The translations under genes and the position numbers were made by a program. A stretch of 64,000 nucleotides of DNA from Bin55 sp963667455 (GTDB lineage Bacteria; Pseudomonadota; Gammaproteobacteria; Pseudomonadales; Azotimanducaceae): positions 62,001 through 126,000 of the forward strand of contig CAXXFR010000029.1 of NCBI GenBank assembly GCA_963667455.2, read 5' to 3'. Below, piece by piece: positions 8,629 to 17,997 of this stretch. How positions within the stretch are numbered: position 1 is the first letter of the stretch; every line of letters starts with the position of its first letter. The notes under the pieces are model-generated. The model ran no database searches. It was not told where the DNA came from and was given only the letters and a program-made list of their open reading frames with translations.

Positions 8629-9826
8629 ACGAAGCCGCAGCCCGCACCGGTATGGTGTAGGTCTTCAAGTCAGCGACAAAGTTACGTAGAACTTCCACGC
8701 CTGTCTCCTCTGCCCGAGCACACCATTTCTTCAGAGCTGCCAACAGCTCGTCTGCACTTCCGGAACGCTTCGCCCAAATCGAGTTCAATTCGACCCGAAG
8801 GTCATAGACCAGTTTGAGCCGAGGAACACTGCGCGTAATTTGATCGAGCTTGTCAATCTCCTGATTCTTCAATACCAATTGATGCGAACACAGAATGCGT
8901 CGTGCTCCACGCAACAATCGACGAAGCGGTGCGCCGGCCGATACCTTCTCAAGTCGAACAAGTGGTTTGACGACCTTATCTGCGTAATTGGCCATGATCC
9001 GAAATCGATCGTTCACGATGGCTAAGAGCGCATCTCTGTCAATTTGCTTCTTGCCACTTACACGTTCGACGACCGGACCCGTGTGAAGGGGCTTTGCCAG
9101 TCCAAAGAAGGCAAGCAGCTTGATGTATTGCCAGCCCAAGTCGAATTCCCAGGGTTTGATGGAGAATCGTGCCGAATTGGGATAGGTGTGATGATTGTTG
9201 TGCAGTTCTTCGCCGCAGATGAACACTCCGATCGGAACTACGTTCTTCGAGGCGTCTTGTGACTCGAAGTTGCGATAGCCGATGGCATGACCTACCCCGT
9301 TCACTATACCGGCTGCCCAGAAGGGAGTCCAAATCATTTGCACCGCCCAAACGACAATCCCCACCGCTCCAAAGAGCGCTATGTTGATAAAGAACAAAGT
9401 CGTCAGTCCCAACCATGGCATCTTCGCGTAGAGATTGCGTTCCACCCAGTCGTCAGGAGTGCCTTTCCCGTAGCGCTCGAGAGTCTCTTCAGTAATGCCG
9501 TCTCGGTAGTACTCGGATCCTTTCCAAACGATGTTGAAGAGCCCGTTCACAACCGGGCTGTGCGGATCCTCCTCGGTCTCAGTCTTGGCGTGGTGCTTGC
9601 GATGCACCGCCGTCCATTCCCTTGTGATCATCCCCGTGGTGAACCACGTTACAAACCGGAAGATGTGGCACAACACCGGGTGCAAGTCCAATGCTCGATG
9701 AGCAGAGTGACGATGAAGATACAACGTGATCGCGATGAATGTGATATGCGTCGTTGCCGCCACATAGATCAACGGAATCCAGATGGAGAAACCGACGAGT
9801 CCATACCACCAATCATAGAAATTCAC
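8618..9826 (-). CDS. Acyl-lipid or acyl-CoA delta-9-type fatty acid desaturase
   Basis: Membrane di-iron enzyme that inserts a double bond into fatty acyl chains. The 402-residue protein carries the three histidine boxes of the family: HRHSAH at 38-43, HRKHH at 75-79 and ELHNNHH at 207-213. The extra histidine of NGVGHAIGYRN lies at 180. Hydrophobic segments flank the boxes (about 10-36, 138-165). The last 150 residues are a hydrophilic, Arg/Leu-rich tail without recognised motifs. The start is GTG 9826, with GAGG about 10 bases upstream. It converges on argS and is divergent from the PhyH-type gene. The substrate (CoA thioester or lipid) cannot be told from sequence. Confidence 0.88.
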   Translation of the reverse strand: MNFYDWWYGLVGFSIWIPLIYVAATTHITFIAITLYLHRHSAHRALDLHPVLCHIFRFVTWFTTGMITREWTAVHRKHHAKTETEEDPHSPVVNGLFNIVWKGSEYYRDGITEETLERYGKGTPDDWVERNLYAKMPWLGLTTLFFINIALFGAVGIVVWAVQMIWTPFWAAGIVNGVGHAIGYRNFESQDASKNVVPIGVFICGEELHNNHHTYPNSARFSIKPWEFDLGWQYIKLLAFFGLAKPLHTGPVVERVSGKKQIDRDALLAIVNDRFRIMANYADKVVKPLVRLEKVSAGAPLRRLLRGARRILCSHQLVLKNQEIDKLDQITRSVPRLKLVYDLRVELNSIWAKRSGSADELLAALKKWCARAEETGVEVLRNFVADLKTYTIPVRAAASSTS

Positions 9827-10070
9827 AGATCAACTACCTCGAATGACAAGTTCTCTCCGTTCGTTAACTACGACCAAACTAAATTGACTTAATTCGGTGC
9901 GGAGAAAAGATTCGTTATTGTAATCTTGTTGGTATGGATCAACGACGTCGGTTTCCTGCCTCGTACCACTTGAGGAATCCTACGCCGACCTCATTGTTAG
10001 TCGCCTGACTCGGACGTGGTACTGAATCCGACTTGAACCAGGACTTACGCAACTCAAGGACTCTCCCGCC

Positions 10071-10940
10071 ATGTCGAACGAGACTGTGGTTCTAGACGAA
10101 CCTTCAGAACTGGAAACCTACCTGTATGACCTGCGGGGATATCTAGTAGTTGAGAACGTATTGAGCAAGGACCAAGTTGCCGAACTGAACTCGATCTTGG
10201 ACGCTAAGCTTGAAGACCTGCCAATGAACGTCGAAGAGCGACGCAAGCTGCCTCGTGAGATGTATCACAACTACAGATTCGGCATGGCAGGCGGTTCGTA
10301 CGTCTCCAGTCCAGGGTTTCTGAACTTGGGCAAGCCCTTCTGCGAATTGATCGACCATCCCAAGACCATGCAAATCATGCGAATGCAATTGGGAGACTGC
10401 TTTCGCCTGGATCGAATCTTCGGCATGCGAATGAAGAAAGGCATGCCAAGTGGAGTGTTGCACTCCGACTATGGGACATCCGAGCCGTTTACCCGAGCGA
10501 AACCAGGCGAACTGTATTTCCAGCCAGAATTTCAAGCCAAACATGGATTTGGTGTTGCGGCGTTCAATCTCACGGATTGCGGACCCGATACCGGTGGGCT
10601 GTGCTGCATACCCGGCAGTCAAAACGGTCACATCAAACTGCCGAAATGCATTCTTGATGGCTCCTACTCGGATGTGGTGGAAGTTCCCTATGCACCAGCA
10701 GGTAGCGTGACCTTCTTCAGTGAGGCGACAACCCACGGAACCATGGAATGGAAAGCGGATCACGAACGTCGGACTCTTCTTTACAAGTATTGCGCATCGC
10801 AGCTCTCTTGGTCGCGTTCTCGGGTAACTGCACCCGAGGACATCGAACTCACTGAACGTCAACGACGGCTATTGGAGGAGCCCGCAGGCGCACATTGGTT
10901 CTTTGACTCGTTGTTCGATAAGGAAGAGGCAAAGGCATAA
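10071..10940 (+). CDS. Phytanoyl-CoA dioxygenase (PhyH) family oxygenase
   Basis: Fe(II)/2-oxoglutarate-dependent oxygenase of the PhyH family. The metal triad is visible as HSD (His131, Asp133) and a distal His222 in EATTHGTM. Arginines in the HERRTLLYKY segment could bind 2-oxoglutarate. The 289-residue length is normal. PhyH relatives act on varied substrates (acyl-CoAs, ectoine, halogenation targets), so the reaction is not assigned. It is the first gene of a plus-strand run: PhyH, TauD-like, Tat-exported protein, sulfurtransferase, mnmC. Only 29 bases separate it from the TauD-like gene, which suggests co-transcription. The upstream 244-base gap must hold its promoter as well as that of the desaturase. 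Confidence 0.85.
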   Translation: MSNETVVLDEPSELETYLYDLRGYLVVENVLSKDQVAELNSILDAKLEDLPMNVEERRKLPREMYHNYRFGMAGGSYVSSPGFLNLGKPFCELIDHPKTMQIMRMQLGDCFRLDRIFGMRMKKGMPSGVLHSDYGTSEPFTRAKPGELYFQPEFQAKHGFGVAAFNLTDCGPDTGGLCCIPGSQNGHIKLPKCILDGSYSDVVEVPYAPAGSVTFFSEATTHGTMEWKADHERRTLLYKYCASQLSWSRSRVTAPEDIELTERQRRLLEEPAGAHWFFDSLFDKEEAKA

Positions 10941-10969
10941 TGTCCTTTTCGGGCATCTAATTCGTTCCG

Positions 10970-11845
10970 ATGAGCTTCAGCACACGGGGTTCGCGAACGC
11001 CCACCGAGACGTTGCGCACTCGCTTCGACTCGTTCGACCTAAATCCACTCACGCCACACATCGGAGCCGAAGTTCGAGGCATCGATCTATCTGAAAGACT
11101 CTCGAACGAACAGACAAGAGATGTGGCGGACGCGTGGCTCGCATGGAAGGTTCTTGTCTTTCGTGATCAGGTGCTCTCGCGTGACCAGCACAAAACGTTT
11201 GCTCGGAAATTTGGGAAGCTGCATGTTCATCCAATGCAACACGTGTATGGTGGAGATCCGGAGATCCTGTATGTCAAAACGACAAAGGACTCGGCGTACA
11301 CATCAGGCGATGGGTGGCATACGGACGTGACTTGCGATGAGATTCCTCCGTTGGGATCGATGCTGTACGTCACAGAAACTCCACCGGTTGGCGGCGACAC
11401 GTTGTTTGCCGACATGTACTTGGCGTACGAGATGCTTTCGGAGCCGGTTCAAGAGTTCATCGAGTCTCTCGAAGCGGTTCACGACGGGAAGATCCCATAC
11501 GTCGGCAGTTACAAGTCGAAAGAGCCAGAAGGTGGATATCCCCGCAATGTTCATCCAGTCGTGACAAGACATCCCGAAACGGACCAGAAGATTTTGTACG
11601 TGAACCAGGGATTTACCTCTCACATCGTCGGGTTGAATCGAAACGAGAGCAAAGCCATTCTGCAGATGCTCTATACACACATCAACTCGACTCCGAGACT
11701 CTGGTGTCGTGTTGAATGGGAACCGAATACACTGACTTTCTGGGACAATCGCTGCACGCAGCACCATGCCGTTTGGGACTATTACCCTCACTCTCGCTAT
11801 GGTGAGCGTGTATCTATCATCGGCAATGCAGGGCCAACATCATGA
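10970..11845 (+). CDS. TauD/TfdA-family 2-oxoglutarate-dependent dioxygenase
   Basis: Fe(II)/2-oxoglutarate dioxygenase of the TauD/TfdA family (291 residues). The HxD motif is GWHTDVT with His117 and Asp119. The distal histidine is in the TQHHAV segment (His265 or 266), and Arg280 in YGERVSI fits the 2-oxoglutarate-binding arginine. FWDNRCTQHHAV closely resembles the family's WDNRATQHYAV. TauD releases sulfite from taurine and TfdA cleaves an aryl ether. A sulfurtransferase two genes downstream would suit a sulfur substrate, but that is inference. The stop overlaps the ATG of the next gene (ATGA), implying coupled translation. Confidence 0.87.
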   Translation: MSFSTRGSRTPTETLRTRFDSFDLNPLTPHIGAEVRGIDLSERLSNEQTRDVADAWLAWKVLVFRDQVLSRDQHKTFARKFGKLHVHPMQHVYGGDPEILYVKTTKDSAYTSGDGWHTDVTCDEIPPLGSMLYVTETPPVGGDTLFADMYLAYEMLSEPVQEFIESLEAVHDGKIPYVGSYKSKEPEGGYPRNVHPVVTRHPETDQKILYVNQGFTSHIVGLNRNESKAILQMLYTHINSTPRLWCRVEWEPNTLTFWDNRCTQHHAVWDYYPHSRYGERVSIIGNAGPTS

Positions 11846-12336
11846 TCTCGAGACGACTTTTCACACTAGGAACTCTGGCAACTCCCGTTGTCGTGCTCCT
11901 TGCTCGCTCGGTCCGCGCCGACGACTTGCCGAAGGACGAGCTCGAATCGTCAAAGCTCGTCTACCTAACGCCCATTAAGTCCGATGGCGAAGAGAGCAAG
12001 TGCAAGGCGGAGATTTGGTTCCTCTACCACGAAGGCGACATCTTCATGGTCACTGATACCAACGCGTGGCGCGCTGAGGCCATTCGAAAGGATTTGAAAG
12101 ACGCTCGCATTTGGGTGGGAGACTATGGGAACTGGCAGCGTGCGAACGACAAGTTTCGAGACGCACCGGAGATCATGGCCGAAGGTGCCATCGAGGAAGA
12201 TGCCGACGTACACGAGGAAATACTGGACGCGATGGGCGAGAAGTATTCCGATGAGTGGCCAACGTGGGGTCCTAGATTCAAGAAGGCACTCGAGGATGGA
12301 AGTCGAGTGATGCTTCGCTACACTCCTAAGAAGTAA
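11842..12336 (+). CDS. Tat-exported protein of unknown function
   Basis: The 164-residue protein begins with a probable twin-arginine signal (SRRLFTLG, Arg4-Arg5, then a hydrophobic stretch and a likely cut after residue 27, SVRA). The mature part begins DDLPKDELESSKLVYLTPI and includes KAEIWFLYHEGDIFMVTD and DARIWVGDYGNW. This weakly recalls split-barrel flavin or deazaflavin-binding proteins of the pyridoxamine-oxidase superfamily, but no diagnostic motif is visible. Tat export normally implies folding or cofactor loading before export. It overlaps the TauD-like gene by 4 bases and precedes the sulfurtransferase by 5 bases, so it belongs to the same operon. Confidence 0.7.
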   Translation: MISRRLFTLGTLATPVVVLLARSVRADDLPKDELESSKLVYLTPIKSDGEESKCKAEIWFLYHEGDIFMVTDTNAWRAEAIRKDLKDARIWVGDYGNWQRANDKFRDAPEIMAEGAIEEDADVHEEILDAMGEKYSDEWPTWGPRFKKALEDGSRVMLRYTPKK

Positions 12337-12341
12337 CGACC

Positions 12342-13157
12342 ATGTGGCAACCTAAAGACAATCTGATTTCAGCTGAACAGCTCAATAGCAGAATCGAAGA
12401 CTCCGACTTGGTAGTCGTCGACAGTCGCTCGGATCTCAAAGACCGCCAACTTGGCTACAACCAATATCTTGCTTCACACATTCCGGGAGCTGTCTTCGTC
12501 TCGGTAGACGACGATCTCGCCGACACACCGGGAGTTCGAGGACGACATCCTCTTCCCCCCAAAGACCGATTCGTCGATTTGGTGTGCAAACTGGGAATCA
12601 GCAACGACTCCCATGTGGTTGTCTACGACGCGGGCAACTCGATGTTTGCTTGCCGACTCTGGTGGATGATGCGATGGGTGGGACACGAACGGGTGTCTGT
12701 GCTTGATGGTGGCTTTGACGCGTGGCAAGCCGGCGGCTTCGCTGTTTCCACAGATATTCCGCCGGCAGTACGCTGTACCTTTGAGACTCGAGAACCTCTG
12801 ACTCGAACTGTTACGGCAGAGCAAGTCGCATCTCATATCGGCATTCTGCTCGATGCTCGTACAAGTGACCGATTCCACGGAGAGAACGAGCTGATGGATC
12901 ACACAGCCGGACATATTCCGGGTGCGATTTGTAGTCCTTTCCTAGACAACATTGGCCCCAGCGGTAAGTTCACGAGGGACCCAGCGAAGTTCTCGATGGT
13001 TTCAAAAGACGCGGATGTGATTTGCTATTGCGGTTCGGGGGTCACGGCAACGAACAACATTCTTGCATTGGTGGTTGCCGGCTATGGCGAGCCCGCACTC
13101 TATCCGGGATCTTGGAGCGAGTGGATTGAGAACTCTGACCGGGCGATTGCGACGTAA
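12342..13157 (+). CDS. sseA: Thiosulfate/3-mercaptopyruvate sulfurtransferase
   Basis: Two-domain rhodanese that transfers sulfur from mercaptopyruvate or thiosulfate to an acceptor through a cysteine persulfide. The N-terminal domain is inactive (about 10-140, with SHIPGAVFV) and the C-terminal domain active (about 158-265, with GHIPGAI). The catalytic loop is CGSGVTA with Cys230. This loop type is typical of 3-mercaptopyruvate sulfurtransferases, whereas rhodaneses more often have CRKGVTA. The 271-residue length is normal. It lies 5 bases after the Tat protein gene. The gene symbol is by family resemblance. Confidence 0.85.
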   Translation: MWQPKDNLISAEQLNSRIEDSDLVVVDSRSDLKDRQLGYNQYLASHIPGAVFVSVDDDLADTPGVRGRHPLPPKDRFVDLVCKLGISNDSHVVVYDAGNSMFACRLWWMMRWVGHERVSVLDGGFDAWQAGGFAVSTDIPPAVRCTFETREPLTRTVTAEQVASHIGILLDARTSDRFHGENELMDHTAGHIPGAICSPFLDNIGPSGKFTRDPAKFSMVSKDADVICYCGSGVTATNNILALVVAGYGEPALYPGSWSEWIENSDRAIAT

Positions 13158-13259
13158 GAGTCCAGCTTCCTTCAATCCTCCACAAGACACAAGACTTACG
13201 GGCGCCACACGCCCGAAGAGAAAGACCCAAGGTTCCCTTTCATCCCGCTAGATTCGAGA

Positions 13260-15050
13260 ATGCAACAAGCGGCTACCAAGTTCGTGGATGGCCGGTTGTA
13301 TTCGTTGCAACACGACGACTTCTATGCGGCTCGTGATGCAGTGGCAGAGGTGCACGAGGTTCATGCAGAGCCCTCGAACTTCGCAGATCGAGTGCAGGAT
13401 GCCAAGACTTTCACCGTCTTCGAACTGGGTCTCGGCGCGGGAATCAATTTTCTCGTCTTGTCAGAGATCTTCTTGGCTCATTCGTCCCAAGACAGTCGAC
13501 TGCGATTCACTACCTGCGAAGCCAACCCGCTTCCCGTTGCAGTGTTACGCGAAACCCTGAGACGTACAACACCGAAGCTCACTCTAGCCGACGAATTCAT
13601 CAACCAGTACCCGCCGCCCATGGCAGGCATTCACCGCCGCTTGTTTCGGAGCGGTCGGATTGAGCTCACAATCCTGTACTGCGACGTCGATCATGCGATC
13701 AACGAATTCACTCAGCACGACGAAGTAGGAGTCGATGCTTGGATTCTGGACGGATTTGCACCGAATCGCAATCCGGCAATGTGGGAAGACCAATTAATCG
13801 CCAGACTCGCGCAACGGACGAAGGCCGGTGGAACGGCCACCACGTTTTCGGTGGCCGGAAACGTCAGACGAGCACTGGAGAGCCATGGGTTCAGCGTTGA
13901 CAAAATGCCTGGCAAACAAGGAAAACGACACACGTTGGTTGCCCAACTGTCTACTGCTCCATTCGAACCTGCATCGATTCCTTTGAGCGTTCTTGTGGTT
14001 GGTGGAGGTTTTGCGGGATGTGCAACGGCTCTAGCACTGGCGCGCCGTGGGGTCCACGTTGAACTGCGTACTCCGTCTGGATCGGTCGCAGATGCAACAT
14101 CGGCGATTCCCGTTGCAATCGTCCACGGCCGTCTGAGCGCAAGTGACGACTATTCCGCTCACATACGACGACATGCCCATGTCTACTCCCAGTCACTCAC
14201 TTCATCTTTTTCGGTTATCCACCGATCTGGAGCCATTCAGTTTCCCAACGAGCGAATGAGCCGTGAGCGACTTGAAGGGATTGTTGAGCTACTCGGTGAA
14301 TCTTGGTCCAAGTGGTGTTCGCCCGGGGAATTGAAAGAAGTGACGGGCTTTGATGCGGACTCTGAAGCAGTCTACTTTCCTCGCTCGTTCACAGTCGACG
14401 GTTCGCAACTCTGCAACGAGTTCCTTGCCCACTCAGGCATTGAACGAAGTGCGCGACTGTACGAATCGATAGACGACAGCACTTCTACTGTAGTCATCGC
14501 CACCGGCAATCACCAAGTCCTAGGTGAAGCAGGATCATTTCTGGAGATCGCACAACTAGAAGGGCAGATTGACACTTTTGACATTGTCGAATCCCAACGA
14601 ATGCCAAGAGTCGCCTTGCTACATGAGGGTTACATCGCCCCTTCGGATATCGGTCTCACAGCAGGATCCACTTACGAGTACCAAACGTGGCCTCGGGGTC
14701 AAGCGACCCAACGAAACTTGCAGCGGATCGTCGAATTGGTCGGCGACTTCGGGTGGATTCACAAGACCGCGTTTCGAGGCAATCGGGCTACGACAAGTGA
14801 CAAACTTCCAGTCGCGGGTCAACTCAAATCTGGCATTTGGCTAAATCTCGGACACGGGAGTAGCGGTACCACATCTGCGCCCTTCTGCGGTGAGATCGTT
14901 GCAAGCCTGATCACTCACGAACTGCCTCCGCTGTTTAGCACAGCACTTCGGCAGTTGGCACCTCAAAGATTCTTGGAGCGACAAAAACGAAGGCCGAATC
15001 CGTTCTTGAAACGACGGTCCTTGCGTGCCGACCAAGGCGTGGATCGATAA
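13260..15050 (+). CDS. mnmC: Bifunctional tRNA 5-methylaminomethyl-2-thiouridine modification protein
   Basis: Completes mnm5s2U at the wobble position of some tRNAs. The N-terminal half (about 1-230) is the SAM-dependent methyltransferase (MnmC2): the SAM loop is ELGLGAGINF at 55-64, with the late block DAWILDGFAPNRNPAMW. The C-terminal half (from about 243) is the FAD-dependent oxidase (MnmC1), starting with the dinucleotide-binding VLVVGGGFAGCATALALARRG and ending near LGHGSSGTTSAPFCGE. The 596 residues are slightly short of the E. coli protein. Start ATG 13260. The gap to the sulfurtransferase is 102 bases, so it may have its own promoter. Confidence 0.92.
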   Translation: MQQAATKFVDGRLYSLQHDDFYAARDAVAEVHEVHAEPSNFADRVQDAKTFTVFELGLGAGINFLVLSEIFLAHSSQDSRLRFTTCEANPLPVAVLRETLRRTTPKLTLADEFINQYPPPMAGIHRRLFRSGRIELTILYCDVDHAINEFTQHDEVGVDAWILDGFAPNRNPAMWEDQLIARLAQRTKAGGTATTFSVAGNVRRALESHGFSVDKMPGKQGKRHTLVAQLSTAPFEPASIPLSVLVVGGGFAGCATALALARRGVHVELRTPSGSVADATSAIPVAIVHGRLSASDDYSAHIRRHAHVYSQSLTSSFSVIHRSGAIQFPNERMSRERLEGIVELLGESWSKWCSPGELKEVTGFDADSEAVYFPRSFTVDGSQLCNEFLAHSGIERSARLYESIDDSTSTVVIATGNHQVLGEAGSFLEIAQLEGQIDTFDIVESQRMPRVALLHEGYIAPSDIGLTAGSTYEYQTWPRGQATQRNLQRIVELVGDFGWIHKTAFRGNRATTSDKLPVAGQLKSGIWLNLGHGSSGTTSAPFCGEIVASLITHELPPLFSTALRQLAPQRFLERQKRRPNPFLKRRSLRADQGVDR

Positions 15051-15191
15051 CCAACCGCCCAATTTGCCGCGAAGAATCCATCCTCAATGCCGTCAATTCT
15101 CCGACTTACTCGAATGCGGAACGCCTCACTTTCGATGAAGCCAAACGATTACCATGTTCACTAATCCAACCCGCTGTGACGGAATAACTTC

Positions 15192-16946
15192 ATGAGTCTC
15201 GCAATGCTTCGTTTGGCCCCCCTAGTGTTCGTGCTTGTTGCTACTGGCTGTGGAGGACCGCAAACGGACGACTCAGACGCTCAAGTTGACGCTGACGAGA
15301 CCGACAATTCCGAACAGCTCAATACCCACCTGAACATTCTGTATTGGCAAGCTCCTTCGACTCTGAATCCATACTTGAGCGGAGGAACCAAAGACATCGA
15401 AGCCGCGTCGCTGGTGGTTGAACCACTTGCCCACTACGACGAGAACAGCAACATGGTTCCCGTACTGGTTACAGAGATTCCCAGCGTCGAAAACGGCGGT
15501 GTTAGTGAAGACCTGACCAGTATCACCTGGAACCTGAAGCAAGACGTTGTCTGGAGCGATGGCACCCCCTTTACAGCAAGAGATGTTGTGTTTTCGTGGG
15601 AGTACTGTGCGAATGAAGAGGCGGGATGCAACTCCGCGAACAATTTCGAGGATGTCGAGCAAGTCACAGCTGTAGACGACTTCACCGTGCGAATAGATTT
15701 TGCTGTACCCAAGCCGCATCCTTACGGACCCTTTGTCGGCTCGATCGTTCCGGTCATTCAATACGAACAGTTCAAGGATTGTCTCGGTCTTCGAGCTCAG
15801 GAATGCACGGACCAAAACTTCGGTCCGATTGGCACCGGACCCTTCAAGGTCGATGAGTTTCGGGCGAACGACGTTGTTTCCTATTCGGCCAACGAACTCT
15901 TCCGCGAGGAAGGGAAACCCTTCTTTCAGACAGTCACATTGAAGGGGGGAGGAGATGCTCCTTCAGCGGCGCGAGCGGTCTTGGAAACCGGTGAATTCGA
16001 CTACGCATGGAATCTGCAAGTGGAACCCGAAATCCTTGAAGACATGACCAAGGCAGGACACGGCCGAGTCGTGTCGGGGTTTGGTGCGCAAGTGGAACGC
16101 ATACTCGTGAACCTCACCAATGACGATCCTGCGCTGGGATTGGAGAAGCGCTCGCTATTTCTGGACGGTACAAACCCGCATCCGTTCCTTTCGGAATTTG
16201 CCGTTCGCCGAGCACTTTCGCTGGCGATCAATCGCGACATTCTGGATGAGACCGGATATGGCACCGCAGGTGTTCCAACCTGCAATGTGCTTCCCGCACC
16301 CGAGCCCTATGTGTCCGATTCAAACAACGAATGCCTGACTCAAGACATCGAGGAAGCAAACCGCATCCTGGACGAGGCAGGATGGGTACTCGGCAACGAC
16401 GACGTGCGCACCAAGAACGGTATGCGCCTCTCCATTCTGTACCAGACCTCGACCAACTCAGTTCGTCAGGGCAATCAAGCTCTGGTGAAGCAAATGTGGC
16501 AACAAATCGGTGTTGAAACCGAACTGCGCAACATCGACGGCGCTGTGTTCTTCGGCTCTGATGCAGGCAGTCCCGACACGTTCCAAAAGTTCTATGCCGA
16601 CGTGCAGATGTATACCAACTCTTTCATTGGGACCGATCCATCGAATTACATGCTGGGATGGCAATGTTCTGAAATTCCCGGCCCAGACAACCAATGGGTC
16701 GGACAGAACATACCCAGAACTTGCTCCGAGGAGTACGATGCCTTGGTCAACGAACTTACGGACACCCTAGACTCGGATGAACGCGCCAGAATAATCCGAG
16801 AAATGAACGACATGATCGTGCAGAACTACTGGGTAATTCCCCTGATCCATCGTTCCAATCTATCTGCGGTAGCACACTCTCTGAAGGGTGTGCGGATGAA
16901 CGGTTGGGACTCCGAATTGTGGAACATCGCTGACTGGCATCGTTAG
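15192..16946 (+). CDS. ABC transporter substrate-binding lipoprotein, peptide/opine family
   Basis: Periplasmic solute-binding protein of SBP family 5 (DppA/OppA type), 584 residues. The signal peptide ends in the lipobox VATGC with the lipid-bearing cysteine at 20, followed by an acidic linker. Family landmarks include PSTLNPYLSGGTKD, VVWSDGTPFTARDVVFSWEY, GTGPFKVDEF and NPHPFLSEFAVRRALSLAINRD. Several cysteines in the mature part (about 122, 129, 180, 188) could form disulfides. It leads a cluster with two permease genes. The substrate could be oligopeptides or another family ligand. Confidence 0.9.
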   Translation: MSLAMLRLAPLVFVLVATGCGGPQTDDSDAQVDADETDNSEQLNTHLNILYWQAPSTLNPYLSGGTKDIEAASLVVEPLAHYDENSNMVPVLVTEIPSVENGGVSEDLTSITWNLKQDVVWSDGTPFTARDVVFSWEYCANEEAGCNSANNFEDVEQVTAVDDFTVRIDFAVPKPHPYGPFVGSIVPVIQYEQFKDCLGLRAQECTDQNFGPIGTGPFKVDEFRANDVVSYSANELFREEGKPFFQTVTLKGGGDAPSAARAVLETGEFDYAWNLQVEPEILEDMTKAGHGRVVSGFGAQVERILVNLTNDDPALGLEKRSLFLDGTNPHPFLSEFAVRRALSLAINRDILDETGYGTAGVPTCNVLPAPEPYVSDSNNECLTQDIEEANRILDEAGWVLGNDDVRTKNGMRLSILYQTSTNSVRQGNQALVKQMWQQIGVETELRNIDGAVFFGSDAGSPDTFQKFYADVQMYTNSFIGTDPSNYMLGWQCSEIPGPDNQWVGQNIPRTCSEEYDALVNELTDTLDSDERARIIREMNDMIVQNYWVIPLIHRSNLSAVAHSLKGVRMNGWDSELWNIADWHR

Positions 16947-16975
16947 AAACTCAACTTCCTTAGAGCGCTAAGCCG

Positions 16976-17989
16976 ATGCTCAAATACCTGAGTCGTCGAC
17001 TCCTCTTCGCGATCCCAACGCTGATCGTGATCAGCTTCGTGCTGTTCGCATTGCTGGATCTAGCACCCAACGATCCGACTGGCAATCTTCCAATTACGAT
17101 TCCGGAGGAGGTCAGACAGGAGATTCGTGAGTCGCTCGGCCTAGACCAGCCGTTCTTCGTCCGCTATTTCAAGTGGATGGAGCAGTTCTTCGTCAACGAA
17201 CCCCTCAACTTCATAGAACAGGCCTTCGGCATCGAGATCGGCGATTCGAGCTCGCGATTACGAGTGCGATCATGGGCAACCCGAAGTCCTGTGGTGGACC
17301 TGATCATCGAGCGTCTGCCCCAGACCCTCTGGGTCGTCGGTCTTTCCTACGTGGTCGGCATCCTCATCGCGCTTCCCATCGGAGTCATTTCCGCCTACAA
17401 GCAGTACAGCTGGTTCGATCAAATCGGAACATTTGTCTCCATGGTGGGATTCTCCGTTCCGACCTTTTTCACCGGCTTAGTCGCAATCGTCATTTTCAGC
17501 GTCTCTCTGTCATGGCTACCGTCGATCTACGACACAACGCATCAAGTAAACGATCTCTCAAGTTTCTGGTTTCAAGTGAAACAGATGGCGATGCCGGTGC
17601 TTGTGCTTGCTTTTTACAACGCGGCTCAACTCAGTCGGTTCATGCGAGCTTCAGTTCTTGAAAACCTCAACCAGGACTACGTGAGAACCGCTCAAGCCAA
17701 GGGATTGCGCGACCGGGCAATCTTGGTTGGCCACATCTTGCGTAACAGCATGATTCCGGTTGTGACGATGATCGCCTTGGGAATCCCCACGATTTTCAGC
17801 GGTGCGATCATCACGGAGCAGATCTTCCGCGTTAACGGACTCGGTCAATTGCTCATTGTCGGGATTCAAGGTGCAGACATACCACTGGTTCAGACCCTAA
17901 CTTTCCTCTTTGCTGTCTTGATCGTTGTATTCAATCTCGTTGCCGATGTTGTTTACGGGATTCTCGATCCTCGCATTCGGTATTCATAG
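16976..17989 (+). CDS. Peptide-type ABC transporter permease (DppB-like)
   Basis: First of two inner-membrane permeases of the importer (337 residues). The N-terminus YLSRRLLFAIPTLIVISFVLFALL is the classic DppB/OppB first helix. The binding-protein-dependent transport domain follows from about 105, with the EAA-type coupling loop near VRTAQAKGLRDRAILVGHILRNSMIPVVT and the terminal GILDPRIRYS. Unusually, a region of about 45 residues between the first helix and the domain (about 62-105) has little hydrophobicity and probably forms a periplasmic insertion. It starts 29 bases after the binding-protein gene and is followed after 8 bases by the second permease. Confidence 0.9.
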   Translation: MLKYLSRRLLFAIPTLIVISFVLFALLDLAPNDPTGNLPITIPEEVRQEIRESLGLDQPFFVRYFKWMEQFFVNEPLNFIEQAFGIEIGDSSSRLRVRSWATRSPVVDLIIERLPQTLWVVGLSYVVGILIALPIGVISAYKQYSWFDQIGTFVSMVGFSVPTFFTGLVAIVIFSVSLSWLPSIYDTTHQVNDLSSFWFQVKQMAMPVLVLAFYNAAQLSRFMRASVLENLNQDYVRTAQAKGLRDRAILVGHILRNSMIPVVTMIALGIPTIFSGAIITEQIFRVNGLGQLLIVGIQGADIPLVQTLTFLFAVLIVVFNLVADVVYGILDPRIRYS

Positions 17990-17997
17990 GCAATATC

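Noticed and set aside
10143..10862. 239-codon minus-strand frame opposite the PhyH gene
   Set aside because: The plus-strand gene carries the full metal triad; the minus frame is a complement effect.
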